The notes: generated from the letters alone by a model not told the origin. Counted from the stretch's first letter, positions 36,198 through 44,970 are shown. The stretch is DNA of 58,248 nt from Oryzomonas sp. (GCA_031292255.1 JARLHN010000013.1:1-58248); one strand, 5' to 3'. Numbers and translations: made by a program.

Positions 36198-36392
36198 ATG
36201 CTTATTCAGGTGCTCTATGATGACAACAGATATGATTATGTTAAAGGTTTTCAGCTTGACAGGCTGCTGGAAGGGAATAAGGTTCAAAAGTTCAAGCGTA
36301 GTTCGGGATGGGTTACCGTCGGCGTAGACCCCATTCGCTGGAGGAGAAGCCCGAGCTACGACGGCATGGAGCGGAGAACCGCCTGGACATGA
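36198..36392 (+). CDS. Small conserved Geobacter-type protein (64 aa)
   Basis: A 64-residue protein with a strong GGGAGGAAGG ribosome binding site before the ATG. The start MLIQVLYDDNRYDYVKGFQLDRLLEGNKVQKFKRSSGWVTVGVDPIR resembles the short GSU3473-type family seen in Geobacter genomes, as far as can be told without a search. The end is basic and aromatic (RRSPSYDGMERR). It may bind nucleic acid or another protein; function unknown. Encoded alone. Confidence 0.65.
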   Translation: MLIQVLYDDNRYDYVKGFQLDRLLEGNKVQKFKRSSGWVTVGVDPIRWRRSPSYDGMERRTAWT

Positions 36393-36720
36393 TAGAACAC
36401 GAGAATTTTTCGGAAGTCCCCTTCTTCATAGGCAGGAGGACCTTCCGGGGTCTGAAGGGATTAGGTAGACGTTAATTCAAGTTTTGAAGGCTGTTGTGTG
36501 ATTAACGTGTGAGCCTCGTAGAAGCGGGGGGAGCAGGTTGGCTAGCGGATTTGCCGGCTCCCCGGCAGCGGTCCCGGCAAGAAAAGCGAGAGGCAGGTTA
36601 GTGATGTGCGACACCCCGCCGGAGGCATTCCGGCGGGGTGTCGCACTATGTGGATAAAAATCGTCAGCACCAGGCTCTGTCGGAACCTGATGCCCAAAAT
36701 TCGCAAGAAGGGTCGGTTTT
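36393..36720. other. Intergenic region with an 18-bp perfect hairpin
   Basis: 328 bases without a gene. Its main feature is an uninterrupted 18-bp inverted repeat, left arm 36606-36623 (starts GTGCGACACC) and right arm 36629-36646, with a 5-base loop. There is no T-run on either side. It lies downstream of the MoxR-type ATPase (minus strand) and may act as a transcript-stabilising or terminating hairpin. Confidence 0.6.
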
Positions 36721-37872
36721 CTAGCTTTTGGCCTCTTCGCTGATGGCCCGGATGGCATCGAAGACCGCGGCATCGTATTTGTCCTGGCTGATGGCCAGGG
36801 CGATCGCGGGGATCTTGAGCAGGGTCTTGACGAAACCGAAGCGCAGGTCGCGGGGAAGGATGGCGATGTAGGCAACCAGGTTCTCCTCCTGGATCGGACC
36901 CAGCACCGGCGAAGCCTGGAGCAATGCCGTCAGGTCCGTCATGGTGGCAGCCTGGATATCGTCGCGCTGGGCTGCGGCTTTATCTGCTACCTCCGGCCAG
37001 TTGTTCAGTATGTCGGCGGCCGTCAGGGGGCGATGGCGGTTGTCGGCCAGCCAACGCATGAACATGATGGCCGCCTCCCGACCGACGATGCCGGAATAGA
37101 CCTCCATCTCCAGGTCGCCGGGAAAACGGCAGTTCCTGCGCAGGACGCTGATCATCTCCCAGGCCCGCTCGCTCGGCTCGACCTGGAGGTCCATGGGGGC
37201 ACCCTGGCTCGCAAGCAGGTTGGTATTGGCAGACAGAAAATGCCGGACCCCGTCATCCAGTCCCCGTTCCGCGGCATAGCGCGACCAGCAGGCATGGTCG
37301 CTCTCCACGTACAGCATCACCATCCGGTCGATCAGGGCACGGTCCAGGGTGGCCACCTGGTAGCTGCCGTCGGGCGGATTGATGGTCACCACCACCTTGT
37401 GGCGGGAGGCAAGCCGATGGGTGTGCAGGGCGCGCGGTTCACCTTCGATGGGTGGCTCGACAAACTGGAAGATGGCCTGGAGGGTATCTTCCTGCTGCGC
37501 GCGATTCAGCTCGTCGCAATGGACCACCGTAGGCGGGTCGTTGTCGGCCGGCCACCATGACGGTTGGGACCAATGCATGATGTCCCCTTCGCGATAGGGA
37601 ATGCCGACCAGGTCGCCGACCTCCATCTGCCCGAGTCGCAGGGAGGCGTAGCGCCAGTTGTCCTCGCGGCAGACCTGGATGATTCCGGCGGTTTTGCCTA
37701 CGCCACGGTGCCCGACGACGCACGGTGTCAGATCGGTTTTTGCGAGGATTTCCCGGAGGACCAGCTTCATTTGGCCAATATTCACACAGTTCCCTTTGGT
37801 GGTTGATGTTTCGATCATAGCCCCAAATGGGTTTTGCTTCAAGCTTGCCGACGTCTTTTTGCGGGTTGTCAT
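36721..37872 (-). CDS. MoxR-like AAA ATPase
   Basis: A 383-residue AAA+ protein. The Walker A is GHRGVGKTAGI (about residues 54-64), and Walker B is VVHCDELNRAQ. The sensor 1 region TINPPDGSYQVATLDRALIDRM is present. Proteins of this type usually work with a VWA-domain partner to remodel or load cofactors into enzymes. The plausible partner is the VWA/DUF2201 gene at 21046-22215, distant here. The ATG at 37872 lacks a strong ribosome binding site. No co-transcribed neighbours. Confidence 0.85.
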   Translation of the reverse strand: MTTRKKTSASLKQNPFGAMIETSTTKGNCVNIGQMKLVLREILAKTDLTPCVVGHRGVGKTAGIIQVCREDNWRYASLRLGQMEVGDLVGIPYREGDIMHWSQPSWWPADNDPPTVVHCDELNRAQQEDTLQAIFQFVEPPIEGEPRALHTHRLASRHKVVVTINPPDGSYQVATLDRALIDRMVMLYVESDHACWSRYAAERGLDDGVRHFLSANTNLLASQGAPMDLQVEPSERAWEMISVLRRNCRFPGDLEMEVYSGIVGREAAIMFMRWLADNRHRPLTAADILNNWPEVADKAAAQRDDIQAATMTDLTALLQASPVLGPIQEENLVAYIAILPRDLRFGFVKTLLKIPAIALAISQDKYDAAVFDAIRAISEEAKS

Positions 37873-37986
37873 TTAGTTTTCATCCGGAGTTTCCGGATGG
37901 AAACTATTTAGAAACGCCTTATCACAGAGCGTAAAGTGTGGTATAGACAAGGGGCTTCAAATGGTAGCGCGCCAGGGGAGACAGTC

Positions 37987-40212
37987 ATGGGTGAACAGGG
38001 GCGGCGCCTCACATACAGCGGCAAATCGTTTCTGTTGCTGATTGCCCTGATCGCTGCCGGTTTCGCCGGAAATTTCTTCTCACTGCGCCTCTTCACCGGT
38101 TTCAACTTCTTGTTCGGCAGCATTGCGGTGCTCTTGACGGTCCGCCTGTTCGGCATTCGCTGGGGGCTTGTGGCCGGATTGGCTGCCTCGTTATGGACTA
38201 TCAAGCTCTATGGGCATCCCTTTGCCGTGATCTGGCTCTGCGGCGAGCCGCTCTTTGTCGGCTGGCTGTTGCACAAGGGGAAAAAACACAACGTTCTCCT
38301 CTGCGACGCCTTCTACTGGCCGTTGGTGGGGGCTCCCCTGGTATGGCTCATCTTCCGGTATGTCATGCATGTGACGGCATTGGGAGCCGTGGCCGCCATG
38401 CTGACCTACTGGGTCGTCGGCATCACCAATGCGCTGGTCGCCGGCCTTTTGCTGGCCTATATCCCCCGCATCGCCCCTCTCTACGGCCTGGATATGTCCC
38501 GCACCATACCGATCCATCACCTGATCTTCAACATCCTGATGGCTGTGGTGTTGATACCATCCATCGTAGTCATGGTCATCTATGGCAAGGGGGCCGAGAA
38601 CCGCTACCTAAAGGAGATGTATGCAGGTATTGATGACAGCCTGAAGGTTGCCGGCTACGAAACGCGCATCAAGCTCCAGGAACTGGCCGTGGAGGCGAGC
38701 GGAACCTCAATGCCGGACAAGGAGGTCGTTGGTGTCCTGCGAGGTATCCTCCTGGATGCGCGCGGTAGTCAGCGGCGCCGGATCACCCTGATCGACGGTT
38801 CCGGCAAGGTTATTACCGGCACCGATGACGCCCCGGGTGACGTGTCAAGCTTTGAACCATGCCGTGGCGGGACACCGGAGCCGGTTGGAGAGAGCGGCAT
38901 TTACCGTTGCATGCCGACGCTGGACCGGCCAGTGCCACTCTTGCAGCGGATGCACGACGCGACCTTCTTCCGTCGTGCCCCCCTAGGGGGCGGCACCACC
39001 TGGAGCATGGCCGTCGAATTCCCCTTTGCACCCTATCAGCGAGCGTTGCTCCACGATCATATCGAATCGCTGGTGATCGTGCTCTGTCTGAACATGTTCG
39101 TTCTGGTGACCTCGCTCTCAGTCTCCCACCGCCTGGCCGCGCCCCTCTACCGGCTGTCGCAGGTGACGACCGACCTGCCCAAGCGCCTTCTGCGGGAGAA
39201 CATCAGCGCGTGGCCGGAAAGCATGGTTAGTGAGATCGATCAGTTGATCGGAAATTTCAAGGTCATGTCCATCGCCCTCAGCCAACGGTTTCAGGAGATA
39301 ACCTACAACAATGAGGCCCTGGAGCATCACGTCGCGGAGCGCACCGGGGAGTTGACCAGGACCAACGCGGAATTGCAGAAGGAGATTGCCGAGCGGAGAA
39401 TGACCGAACGCCAGCGTGACGCCCTGATGGTGGAGCTGCAGAAAAAAAACAGGGAGTTGGAGGGGATCGTGTATGTGGCATCCCACGACCTGCGTTCACC
39501 CCTGGTCAATGTGCAGGGATTCAGCCGGAAATTGGCCAAGAGTTGCGTCGAGTTGGACGAGTTCATGGCCGGGCTGGGTCTGGATGCATCTGAGCAGGCT
39601 CGCATCGAGCCGATACTCAGGGAAAGCATCCCCAAATCCCTCGGCTTCATTACCCGCAGCATCGAGAAGATGGATAGCCTGCTGGGCGGCCTGCTGCGGC
39701 TCTCCCGCATGGGAAGGACGGCGGTTTGTTTCGAAACCCTTGACATGCGCTTTTTGATATCAAATATTATTGCTTCCATAACCTATCAGATCGAATCCGC
39801 GGGTGCGCGGGTCGAGGTCAACCCATCGCTTGACCCCTGTCTCGGCGACAGTGTCCAAGTTACCCAGATATTCAGCAATTTACTGGATAACGCCTTGAAA
39901 TATAGTGCCGCCGACCGTCCGCTGGTGGTTCATATCGCAAGCGAGGAATTTGAGGAAGGTGTGCGCTATTGCGTCGAGGATAACGGCATCGGCATCCCCC
40001 ATGACCAGCAGGACAAGATCTGGGAGATATTCCATCGCCTTAATCCGGGAGATACCCAGGGAGAAGGGCTTGGTCTGACCATGGCGCGCCGCATCGCCGA
40101 TCGTATGGGGGGCTCGATCTGGGTGGAGTCCGAGCCGGCAATGGGCAGTCGCTTCTATGTTGTCCTGCCGTGCGCACCGCAACCGGATGAGAATTTGACC
40201 GCAGGAGCATGA
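37987..40212 (+). CDS. Membrane histidine kinase
   Basis: A 741-residue sensor kinase. The N-terminal 190 residues contain at least five membrane helices (MASE-like; for example GLVAGLAASLWTIKLYGH and LVAGLLLAYIPRI). An extracytoplasmic segment (about 210-350) and a further membrane helix (about 365-385) follow. A coiled coil (LEHHVAERTGELTRTNAELQKEIAERR) leads to the phospho-acceptor His500 in YVASHDLRSPLVN. The ATPase domain has NLLDNALKYS, DNGIGIPHDQQ and GEGLGLTMARRIADRMGG. The start MGEQGRRLTYSG at 37987 is chosen for its fit to the membrane region. The response-regulator gene starts 2 bases after the stop, so they form a two-component pair. The signal is unknown. Confidence 0.9.
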   Translation: MGEQGRRLTYSGKSFLLLIALIAAGFAGNFFSLRLFTGFNFLFGSIAVLLTVRLFGIRWGLVAGLAASLWTIKLYGHPFAVIWLCGEPLFVGWLLHKGKKHNVLLCDAFYWPLVGAPLVWLIFRYVMHVTALGAVAAMLTYWVVGITNALVAGLLLAYIPRIAPLYGLDMSRTIPIHHLIFNILMAVVLIPSIVVMVIYGKGAENRYLKEMYAGIDDSLKVAGYETRIKLQELAVEASGTSMPDKEVVGVLRGILLDARGSQRRRITLIDGSGKVITGTDDAPGDVSSFEPCRGGTPEPVGESGIYRCMPTLDRPVPLLQRMHDATFFRRAPLGGGTTWSMAVEFPFAPYQRALLHDHIESLVIVLCLNMFVLVTSLSVSHRLAAPLYRLSQVTTDLPKRLLRENISAWPESMVSEIDQLIGNFKVMSIALSQRFQEITYNNEALEHHVAERTGELTRTNAELQKEIAERRMTERQRDALMVELQKKNRELEGIVYVASHDLRSPLVNVQGFSRKLAKSCVELDEFMAGLGLDASEQARIEPILRESIPKSLGFITRSIEKMDSLLGGLLRLSRMGRTAVCFETLDMRFLISNIIASITYQIESAGARVEVNPSLDPCLGDSVQVTQIFSNLLDNALKYSAADRPLVVHIASEEFEEGVRYCVEDNGIGIPHDQQDKIWEIFHRLNPGDTQGEGLGLTMARRIADRMGGSIWVESEPAMGSRFYVVLPCAPQPDENLTAGA

Positions 40213-40213
40213 G

Positions 40214-40678
40214 ATGATCAACAACCGGTTCAAGAAAGAGGTCATCATCCTGATTGCCGAGGACGATGACGGCCACGCCGAACTGATCCAGGACAATCTT
40301 CAGGAATCGGGTCTCAGAAACCCGATCATTCGTTTTAACAACGGCCAGGAAGCCTTGGATTTTTTCTACGGCGAGCCGGACGGCGATACGCCCCGTTGCG
40401 AAAAAGAGCAGGCATATATGATGCTTCTGGACATCCGAATGCCCAAGGTGGACGGCGTGGAGGTGCTCAGGCAGATCAAGTCCGACCCGGAATTGAAGAA
40501 CATGCCGATTATCATGTTGACCACCACCGACGACCCCCGTGAGATCCACACCTGTTACAGCCTGGGATGCAGTTGTTATGTCACCAAGCCGGTGGATTAC
40601 GGAAAATTCGCGGAGATGTTGAGCAGACTGGGCTTGTTCCTGCTGGTGGTGCAGGTACCGGAACTGAACGGGGCATAG
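40214..40678 (+). CDS. CheY-like single-domain response regulator
   Basis: A 154-residue receiver domain without output domain (Rcp1-type). The acidic pocket is AEDDDG (17-20), phospho-acceptor Asp73 is in MMLLDIRMPKVDGVEVL, the conserved Thr is in MLTTTDDPRE (about 103) and Lys125 is in CYVTKPVDYG. It begins 2 bases after the kinase stop, so it is the direct partner of the upstream histidine kinase. Output must be by protein-protein interaction. Followed 46 bases later by glmS. Confidence 0.93.
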   Translation: MINNRFKKEVIILIAEDDDGHAELIQDNLQESGLRNPIIRFNNGQEALDFFYGEPDGDTPRCEKEQAYMMLLDIRMPKVDGVEVLRQIKSDPELKNMPIIMLTTTDDPREIHTCYSLGCSCYVTKPVDYGKFAEMLSRLGLFLLVVQVPELNGA

Positions 40679-40724
40679 GCAAAAAGCTGTTTTCAGGACA
40701 ATTTAAATTTCGGAGGAATCTCCT

Positions 40725-42554
40725 ATGTGCGGAATTGTAGGGTATATCGGCGGGCAAGAGGCAACGCCGGTCATACTGGATGGGCTCAAGAAGCTGGAGT
40801 ATCGCGGTTACGACTCGGCAGGCATCGCCACCCTGGCAGGCGGAGAAACGGGCATCAGGCGCAGTGAAGGCAAGTTGGTCAACCTGGAAAACCTGCTGCG
40901 CGAGCAGCCGCTTTCCGGCGTGATCGGCATTGGCCACACCCGCTGGGCAACTCACGGCAGGCCCTCGGAGATCAATGCCCATCCCCACAAGGCAGGCCCG
41001 ATCATCGTGGTGCATAACGGCATCATCGAGAACTACCTGCAACTCAGGGAACAGCTCAAACAGACCGGCCACATCTTCAAGAGCGAGACAGATACCGAGG
41101 TCATCTCCCATCTGGTCGAGGAAAAGCTCAAAGACGATCCCGACTTCCCACAGGCGGTCCGGCTGGCCCTGGCCGAGCTGCGGGGTGCCTATGCCGTCTG
41201 CATCCTCAACGAACACCAGCCGGGCATGCTGATCGCCGCCAAGCTGGGGTCCCCGATGGTGGTCGGTCTTGGAAACGGCGAATTTTTCGTTGCCTCGGAC
41301 ATCCCCGCCATCCTGGCCCATACACGGGAGATGGTCTTCATGGAGGATGGCGAAATGGTCGTGTTCCACGGGGGAACAGCCGCATTCTCCACCATCGCCG
41401 GCGTCCCGCTGGACAAAAAGGCGCGGCACATCGACTGGTCGCCGCTGATGGCAGAAAAGGGGGGCTACCGGCACTTCATGCTCAAGGAGATCCATGAACA
41501 GCCCCGTGCCGTGCGCGACACCATCGCCGGACGGCTCCTGGAGCAGGAAGGGGACGTGTACCTGGAGGACCTGAAGTTCAGCGACCGGCAACTGGCGGCC
41601 ATGAAGCGGATCGTCATCGTGGCCTGCGGCACATCCTGGCATGCCGCCCTGGTCGGCAAGTTTTACATCGAGGGATATTGCCGCATCCCTGTCGAGGTGG
41701 ATATCGCTTCGGAGTTCCGCTATCGCAACCCGGTCATCGACGAGCATACACTTGTGATGGTCATCTCCCAGTCGGGGGAGACCGCCGACACCCTGGCCGC
41801 CCTGAGAGAGGCCAAATCGCGCGGCGCCATGAACATGTCCATCTGCAACGTGCTGGATTCCTCCATTGCCCGGGAATCCGCCGGCGTGATTTACACCCAC
41901 GCCGGTCCCGAGATCGGAGTTGCCTCCACCAAGGCCTTTGTCACCCAGCTCACGGCACTGTACCTGTTCACCATCCGTTTGGGCCGGGCCATCTGCGCCA
42001 TCGATTCCGCAACGGGCCAGCACATGATCGCCTCCCTCAAAAAGGTTCCGGCCATGCTGGAGGAGGCCCTCAAGCTCAATGCCGATATCGAGAGGATTGC
42101 CCGCAAATACATGAACGCCCGCGACTTCCTCTACCTGGGGCGCGGTAAAAACTTCCCCATTGCCCTGGAGGGGGCGCTCAAGCTCAAGGAGATTTCCTAC
42201 ATCCATGCCGAGGGCTACCCGGCCGGCGAGATGAAGCACGGTCCCATTGCCCTGATCGACGAGGACATGCCGGTGGTCATGCTCGTGCCGCTCAACAACG
42301 CCTTTGAGAAGACCCTGTCCAACATGGAGGAGGTCATCGCCCGCAACGGCCGGGTGATTGCGCTCTGCAGCGAGGGGGATGAAGAGGTCAGGGGCCGGGC
42401 CGAGGACACCGTCGAGATTCCCCGTATCGACGAGGATCTGGACCCGTTCCTGCTCTCCGTGCCGCTGCAACTTCTGGCATATCACATTGCCGTGTTGAAG
42501 GGGACGGACGTGGATCAGCCGAGGAATTTGGCAAAATCGGTGACCGTGGAGTAG
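40725..42554 (+). CDS. glmS: Glucosamine-6-phosphate synthase
   Basis: A 609-residue enzyme that makes glucosamine 6-phosphate from fructose 6-phosphate and glutamine. Cys2 of [10 protein letters not shown] is the glutaminase nucleophile (after Met removal), followed by RGYDSAG and HTRWATHG. The C-terminal half has two SIS domains ([47 protein letters not shown]), with the end [18 protein letters not shown] precedes the ATG. The 3' coding end carries the conserved sequence recognised by TnsD-type proteins: the Tn7-like element begins 24 bases after the TAG. No glmS ribozyme is present. Confidence 0.98.
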   Translation: MCGIVGYIGGQEATPVILDGLKKLEYRGYDSAGIATLAGGETGIRRSEGKLVNLENLLREQPLSGVIGIGHTRWATHGRPSEINAHPHKAGPIIVVHNGIIENYLQLREQLKQTGHIFKSETDTEVISHLVEEKLKDDPDFPQAVRLALAELRGAYAVCILNEHQPGMLIAAKLGSPMVVGLGNGEFFVASDIPAILAHTREMVFMEDGEMVVFHGGTAAFSTIAGVPLDKKARHIDWSPLMAEKGGYRHFMLKEIHEQPRAVRDTIAGRLLEQEGDVYLEDLKFSDRQLAAMKRIVIVACGTSWHAALVGKFYIEGYCRIPVEVDIASEFRYRNPVIDEHTLVMVISQSGETADTLAALREAKSRGAMNMSICNVLDSSIARESAGVIYTHAGPEIGVASTKAFVTQLTALYLFTIRLGRAICAIDSATGQHMIASLKKVPAMLEEALKLNADIERIARKYMNARDFLYLGRGKNFPIALEGALKLKEISYIHAEGYPAGEMKHGPIALIDEDMPVVMLVPLNNAFEKTLSNMEEVIARNGRVIALCSEGDEEVRGRAEDTVEIPRIDEDLDPFLLSVPLQLLAYHIAVLKGTDVDQPRNLAKSVTVE

Positions 42555-42578
42555 GGACGGGGGCTGATGAATAATATT
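42520..42578 (+). other. attTn7 target site at the end of glmS
   Basis: The last codons of glmS ([12 protein letters not shown]-stop) plus 24 bases. TnsD is known to bind the conserved 3' end of glmS and to direct insertion 23-25 bp past the stop. The predicted target duplication is the 5 bases before the element's TGT terminus (ATATT, 42574-42578). The other copy was not found within the window. Confidence 0.8.
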
Positions 42579-42594
42579 TGTACGCAAAAAACAA

Positions 42595-42667
42595 TGTTGG
42601 CTACTAATAAAAAAAGTCGGCTACTGCAAAAATATGTCGGCTACTATAAAATAAAGTCGGCAACTAT
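42595..42667 (+). repeat. Four tandem 20-bp TnsB-site-like repeats (transposon right end)
   Basis: Units begin at 42595, 42615, 42635 and 42655, exactly 20 bp apart, with core [AT]GTYGGCWACT preceded by an A/T tract. The pattern AAAATA-GTCGGCAACT is close to the Tn7 TnsB site (AAAATAGTTGGGAACT). Close-packed sites next to glmS match the right end of Tn7, which has four overlapping TnsB sites. Confidence 0.85.
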
Positions 42668-42690
42668 CAGTTCAATAGCCGTCAATTACG

Positions 42691-42719
42691 AAGGGGCTTC
42701 AGCGAAAGCCCCTTTTTTT
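42691..42719 (+). terminator. Intrinsic terminator just inside the transposon
   Basis: GGGGCTT (42693-42699) pairs with AAGCCCC (42706-42712), followed by seven T. It faces glmS transcription and would stop read-through into the element. It also lies at the end of the minus-strand sigma operon. Confidence 0.85.
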
Positions 42720-42732
42720 CTTTAATACCCAA

Positions 42733-43509
42733 TCAGTCTTCCAGCATCTTTTCGTCTTCAAAAACCAACAGCGTAAGAATTTCTGAAGGTCCTACTCGGA
42801 AGGTTTGCTCCAATACCTCATATCGTTGTGCATCCCGATGATCGAACCATGCTTCCGCAGACACATATGTCATTTGTGATGTCGTTATAGACTTCTTGGT
42901 ATCAAAAAGAACATCCCTGGCCGAGCTTTCAGCCTGAAGGTCTTTCCTTGGGAACCACCTGTCGGGAATCATAGGGGAACGGGAAAACCAGCAACGGCCT
43001 TGTTGATTGTGGCAAATGATGAAAGCCGGAATATCCCCTGTCTCGACGCAACGGATAGCCGCCGCTGTCGTGCTAACGCCAAAATCATCCCCAAGTTTCC
43101 TGATGGCATCAAAATCGATTTGGCGATAGGTTCTCAGCGCGGGCAGGAACAGATACCTGGGCATCAGTAAGTTGACCGCATAGGTGTCAGCGTGTTTTTC
43201 TGCCGGCGAACCGTTACTTCTGAAGTTCTCGATTTCATCCGACCTGCAAACCATGACCTGACCGCGATGAAAATGCCAGTGCCCCAGTTCGTGGGCTAGC
43301 GAAAAACGTTGCCTCCCGAAGCTGCATTGATTGTTGACCGTCACAATAGCGGAGTCGCCGACCCCCAAAATCCTCGCCTCACAACCATCGAGGGACTGAA
43401 ACTTGACCGTCACGCCGCGAATCCAAGCAATGGCCTCAAGATCGATCTCCCCCGGTTCTGTTACGCCCAGCGACTGGAGAAGTTCTTCTGCTGGCGTGAG
43501 ACGCCTCAT
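42733..43509 (-). CDS. ImmA/IrrE family metallopeptidase
   Basis: A 258-residue protein. The zinc-protease motif is HELGHWHFHRG (about residues 74-84), in the context FSLAHELGHWHFH, and the third ligand is likely in EKHADTYAVNLLMPRYLF. This is the ImmA/IrrE (COG2856) family, known to cleave repressors or control regulator stability. The start overlaps the previous stop (ATGA), so it is the last gene of a three-gene minus-strand operon with the sigma factor. A role in releasing the sigma factor by cleaving the middle protein is inference. Lower GC than the core genes. Ends before the terminator at 42691. Confidence 0.85.
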   Translation of the reverse strand: MRRLTPAEELLQSLGVTEPGEIDLEAIAWIRGVTVKFQSLDGCEARILGVGDSAIVTVNNQCSFGRQRFSLAHELGHWHFHRGQVMVCRSDEIENFRSNGSPAEKHADTYAVNLLMPRYLFLPALRTYRQIDFDAIRKLGDDFGVSTTAAAIRCVETGDIPAFIICHNQQGRCWFSRSPMIPDRWFPRKDLQAESSARDVLFDTKKSITTSQMTYVSAEAWFDHRDAQRYEVLEQTFRVGPSEILTLLVFEDEKMLED

Positions 43510-43946
43510 TTGTTAGTCTCGGTATCAGCCTCCGGATCATAAATGCCAAGTTCCCGGAGATCTTCCAGCATGCTCAAGACATCAGAATCAGAAAGTTCTT
43601 TGCCTTTCCTGGCGGCAAGGGTGAACTCCTGAGTGGATTCCGGGTGCTTCTGCAAAATAGTTGCGAGCGTTCTTCTTGCTTGCAAGGGGTCTAGAGTGAT
43701 GACTTTCCCCTTCTGCGGTTCTTTTTTCTGTTGGGCAACAGCCAAGCGAGCCGCGGAGAGGCGCTTTTTGGCCGCCAGTGTTTGTGCGGTTTTCAATATC
43801 TCACGAACACGTGTAGCCTCTGCCTCTGGTGATCCGGAATCCTCCGCTGCTTCGGAAAGAATCTCTTTATCGGAAGTGTTCAAGATATCCTCAACAAGTG
43901 CATCTGTCAGATGGTCAAGCATATCTCGATGACTTTGCGTTCTCAT
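43506..43946 (-). CDS. Small acidic/charged protein, possible sigma-regulating partner
   Basis: A 146-residue protein with start MRTQSHRDMLDHL at 43946, giving an ATGA overlap with the sigma-factor stop; a longer start at 43955 is possible. It is mostly helical, with acidic N-terminal (VEDILNTSDKEILSEAAEDSG) and basic middle (QTLAAKKRLSAARLAVAQQKKEP) sections. No membrane segment, Cys motif or known domain. Sandwiched and translationally coupled between the sigma factor and the ImmA-type protease, it has the position expected of an anti-sigma factor or protease substrate. That is inference from context. Confidence 0.65.
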   Translation of the reverse strand: MRTQSHRDMLDHLTDALVEDILNTSDKEILSEAAEDSGSPEAEATRVREILKTAQTLAAKKRLSAARLAVAQQKKEPQKGKVITLDPLQARRTLATILQKHPESTQEFTLAARKGKELSDSDVLSMLEDLRELGIYDPEADTETNK

Positions 43947-44530
43947 AATTTCCACCCTTCCGGATATGCTTTGTCAATGCGCCGGCGCATAAGCCGCCGC
44001 TTCGAATTGTATGCTGTCCCGTCAAGGCCCGTCAGTTCGCGGAGTTCACTCGCATCCATCCCCTCCATGTTTCCTTCAACGATCAGCCGAGCATGTTCGT
44101 CATCGGCAAACAATGACAATATTGCCGTACGAATCGCCGCCGATTCTTCTTCTGAAATAAGCATCTGATCAGCATTGGGCACCTCAGTAGGCTTATCTAT
44201 ATCCACCGAGGTTTCGTCACAGTCATCGCCTGTTCTGGCGATCAAAAGAAGTTCGGGTGAGCGGGTATGCGATTTGAACAGGCTGGAAGCGAGACTCCTC
44301 ATAGTGCCTGCTAGGAAAGCAATCAAGCTAATTCCACGTGGGCAGTTTCTATTACCTTCGAGAGCGGCCTCAAATGTTTGCTGCAGAAGATCATCAGGAT
44401 CTATTCTGCCTAGACTATATCGCCTTGCGATACGGCCTAGACGTATCAAGTCCGCATCGGACAGCGATGAAAGGGCTTCATTCATCTCTTCCACAGACAG
44501 GACAGGTTTTTCAGGAGCAGGCGTCAGCAT
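43943..44530 (-). CDS. Sigma-70 (ECF-like) RNA polymerase sigma factor
   Basis: A 195-residue protein. The region-2-like helix set is RIARRYSLGRIDPDDLLQQTFEAALEG and CPRGISLIAFLAGTMRSLASS; a C-terminal helix-turn-helix (EGMDASELRELTGLDGTAYNSKRRLMRRRIDKAYPEG) resembles region 4. The start at 44530 is preferred because GGAG lies 6 bases upstream; the ATGs at 44536 and 44542 lack such a site. First gene of the minus-strand operon. It faces a divergent Ubl operon, and both have the same bipartite element upstream, so autoregulation and control of the Ubl operon are inferred. Confidence 0.75.
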   Translation of the reverse strand: MLTPAPEKPVLSVEEMNEALSSLSDADLIRLGRIARRYSLGRIDPDDLLQQTFEAALEGNRNCPRGISLIAFLAGTMRSLASSLFKSHTRSPELLLIARTGDDCDETSVDIDKPTEVPNADQMLISEEESAAIRTAILSLFADDEHARLIVEGNMEGMDASELRELTGLDGTAYNSKRRLMRRRIDKAYPEGWKL

Positions 44531-44560
44531 CCTCATCTCCATTGCCGTTTCTGATTAGTA

Positions 44561-44649
44561 ATGCTCCAAAACTATCATTTCTCGGACACAAAAAAAAGAT
44601 TTTATAAAAATTTACCATTGATGTCCGAGACCGCATTCGAGTGGAGCAT
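44561..44649. promoter_or_regulatory. Mirror-image divergent promoter pair
   Basis: Plus strand: TGTCCGAGA (44622-44630), N11, TGGAGCAT (44642-44649). Minus strand: the same two words, TGTCCGAGA (complement of 44580-44588) and TGGAGCAT (complement of 44561-44568), also separated by 11 bases. The copies are separated by 33 bases of AT-rich DNA. Layout and spacing resemble -35/-10 boxes of one sigma factor serving both operons. Confidence 0.75.
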
Positions 44650-44700
44650 CCATTAATAGAGCATACATGCGTTTAAACCTCATATGGGAAAGGAAAAATT

Positions 44701-44970
44701 ATGACCAACCATTCAGAACACGCCCCAGGACACCACAAGAAGACAATGATCATTGTAAACGGCCGGGAACGCGAATTTATCGGCCACAAGATCACTTATG
44801 AAGAAGCCGTCGCATTGGCCTTCCCAGGTGAGCAAACTGGCAGGGACACCACTGTTTATACCGTTGCCTATGCGAGCCACCACGGCAAAGATGGCACTCT
44901 CGTCGCGGGCCAGAGCGTTGAGGTCCATGAAGGGATGGTGTTCAATGTCACAAAGACCAATCGTTCTTGA
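44701..44970 (+). CDS. Ubiquitin-like protein, multiubiquitin family
   Basis: An 89-residue single beta-grasp protein: MIIVNGREREFIGHKITYEEAVALAFP, then TVYTVAYASHHGKDGTLVAGQSVEVHEGMVFNVTKTNRS. This matches the bacterial multiubiquitin family, here with a single domain. The C-terminus ends in KTNRS, not in the diglycine of eukaryotic ubiquitin. Ubls in related bacterial conjugation operons are thought to be joined to targets by the neighbouring E1/E2-like proteins; for this one that is inference. The ATG has AAAGGAAAAATT upstream. The 3' end overlaps the E1-like gene by 26 bases. The plus-strand copy of the mirror-image promoter lies 52-79 bases upstream. Confidence 0.85.
   Translation: MTNHSEHAPGHHKKTMIIVNGREREFIGHKITYEEAVALAFPGEQTGRDTTVYTVAYASHHGKDGTLVAGQSVEVHEGMVFNVTKTNRS

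Noticed and set aside
40680-40724. glmS ribozyme before glmS
   Set aside because: Only 46 bases separate glmS from the response regulator, too short for the ribozyme, and no core is seen.
42595-42667. Regular 20-bp repeats could be read as a CRISPR array
   Set aside because: Repeat core is only about 11 bp, spacers are 9 bp, there are four units and no cas genes; position and sequence match TnsB sites.
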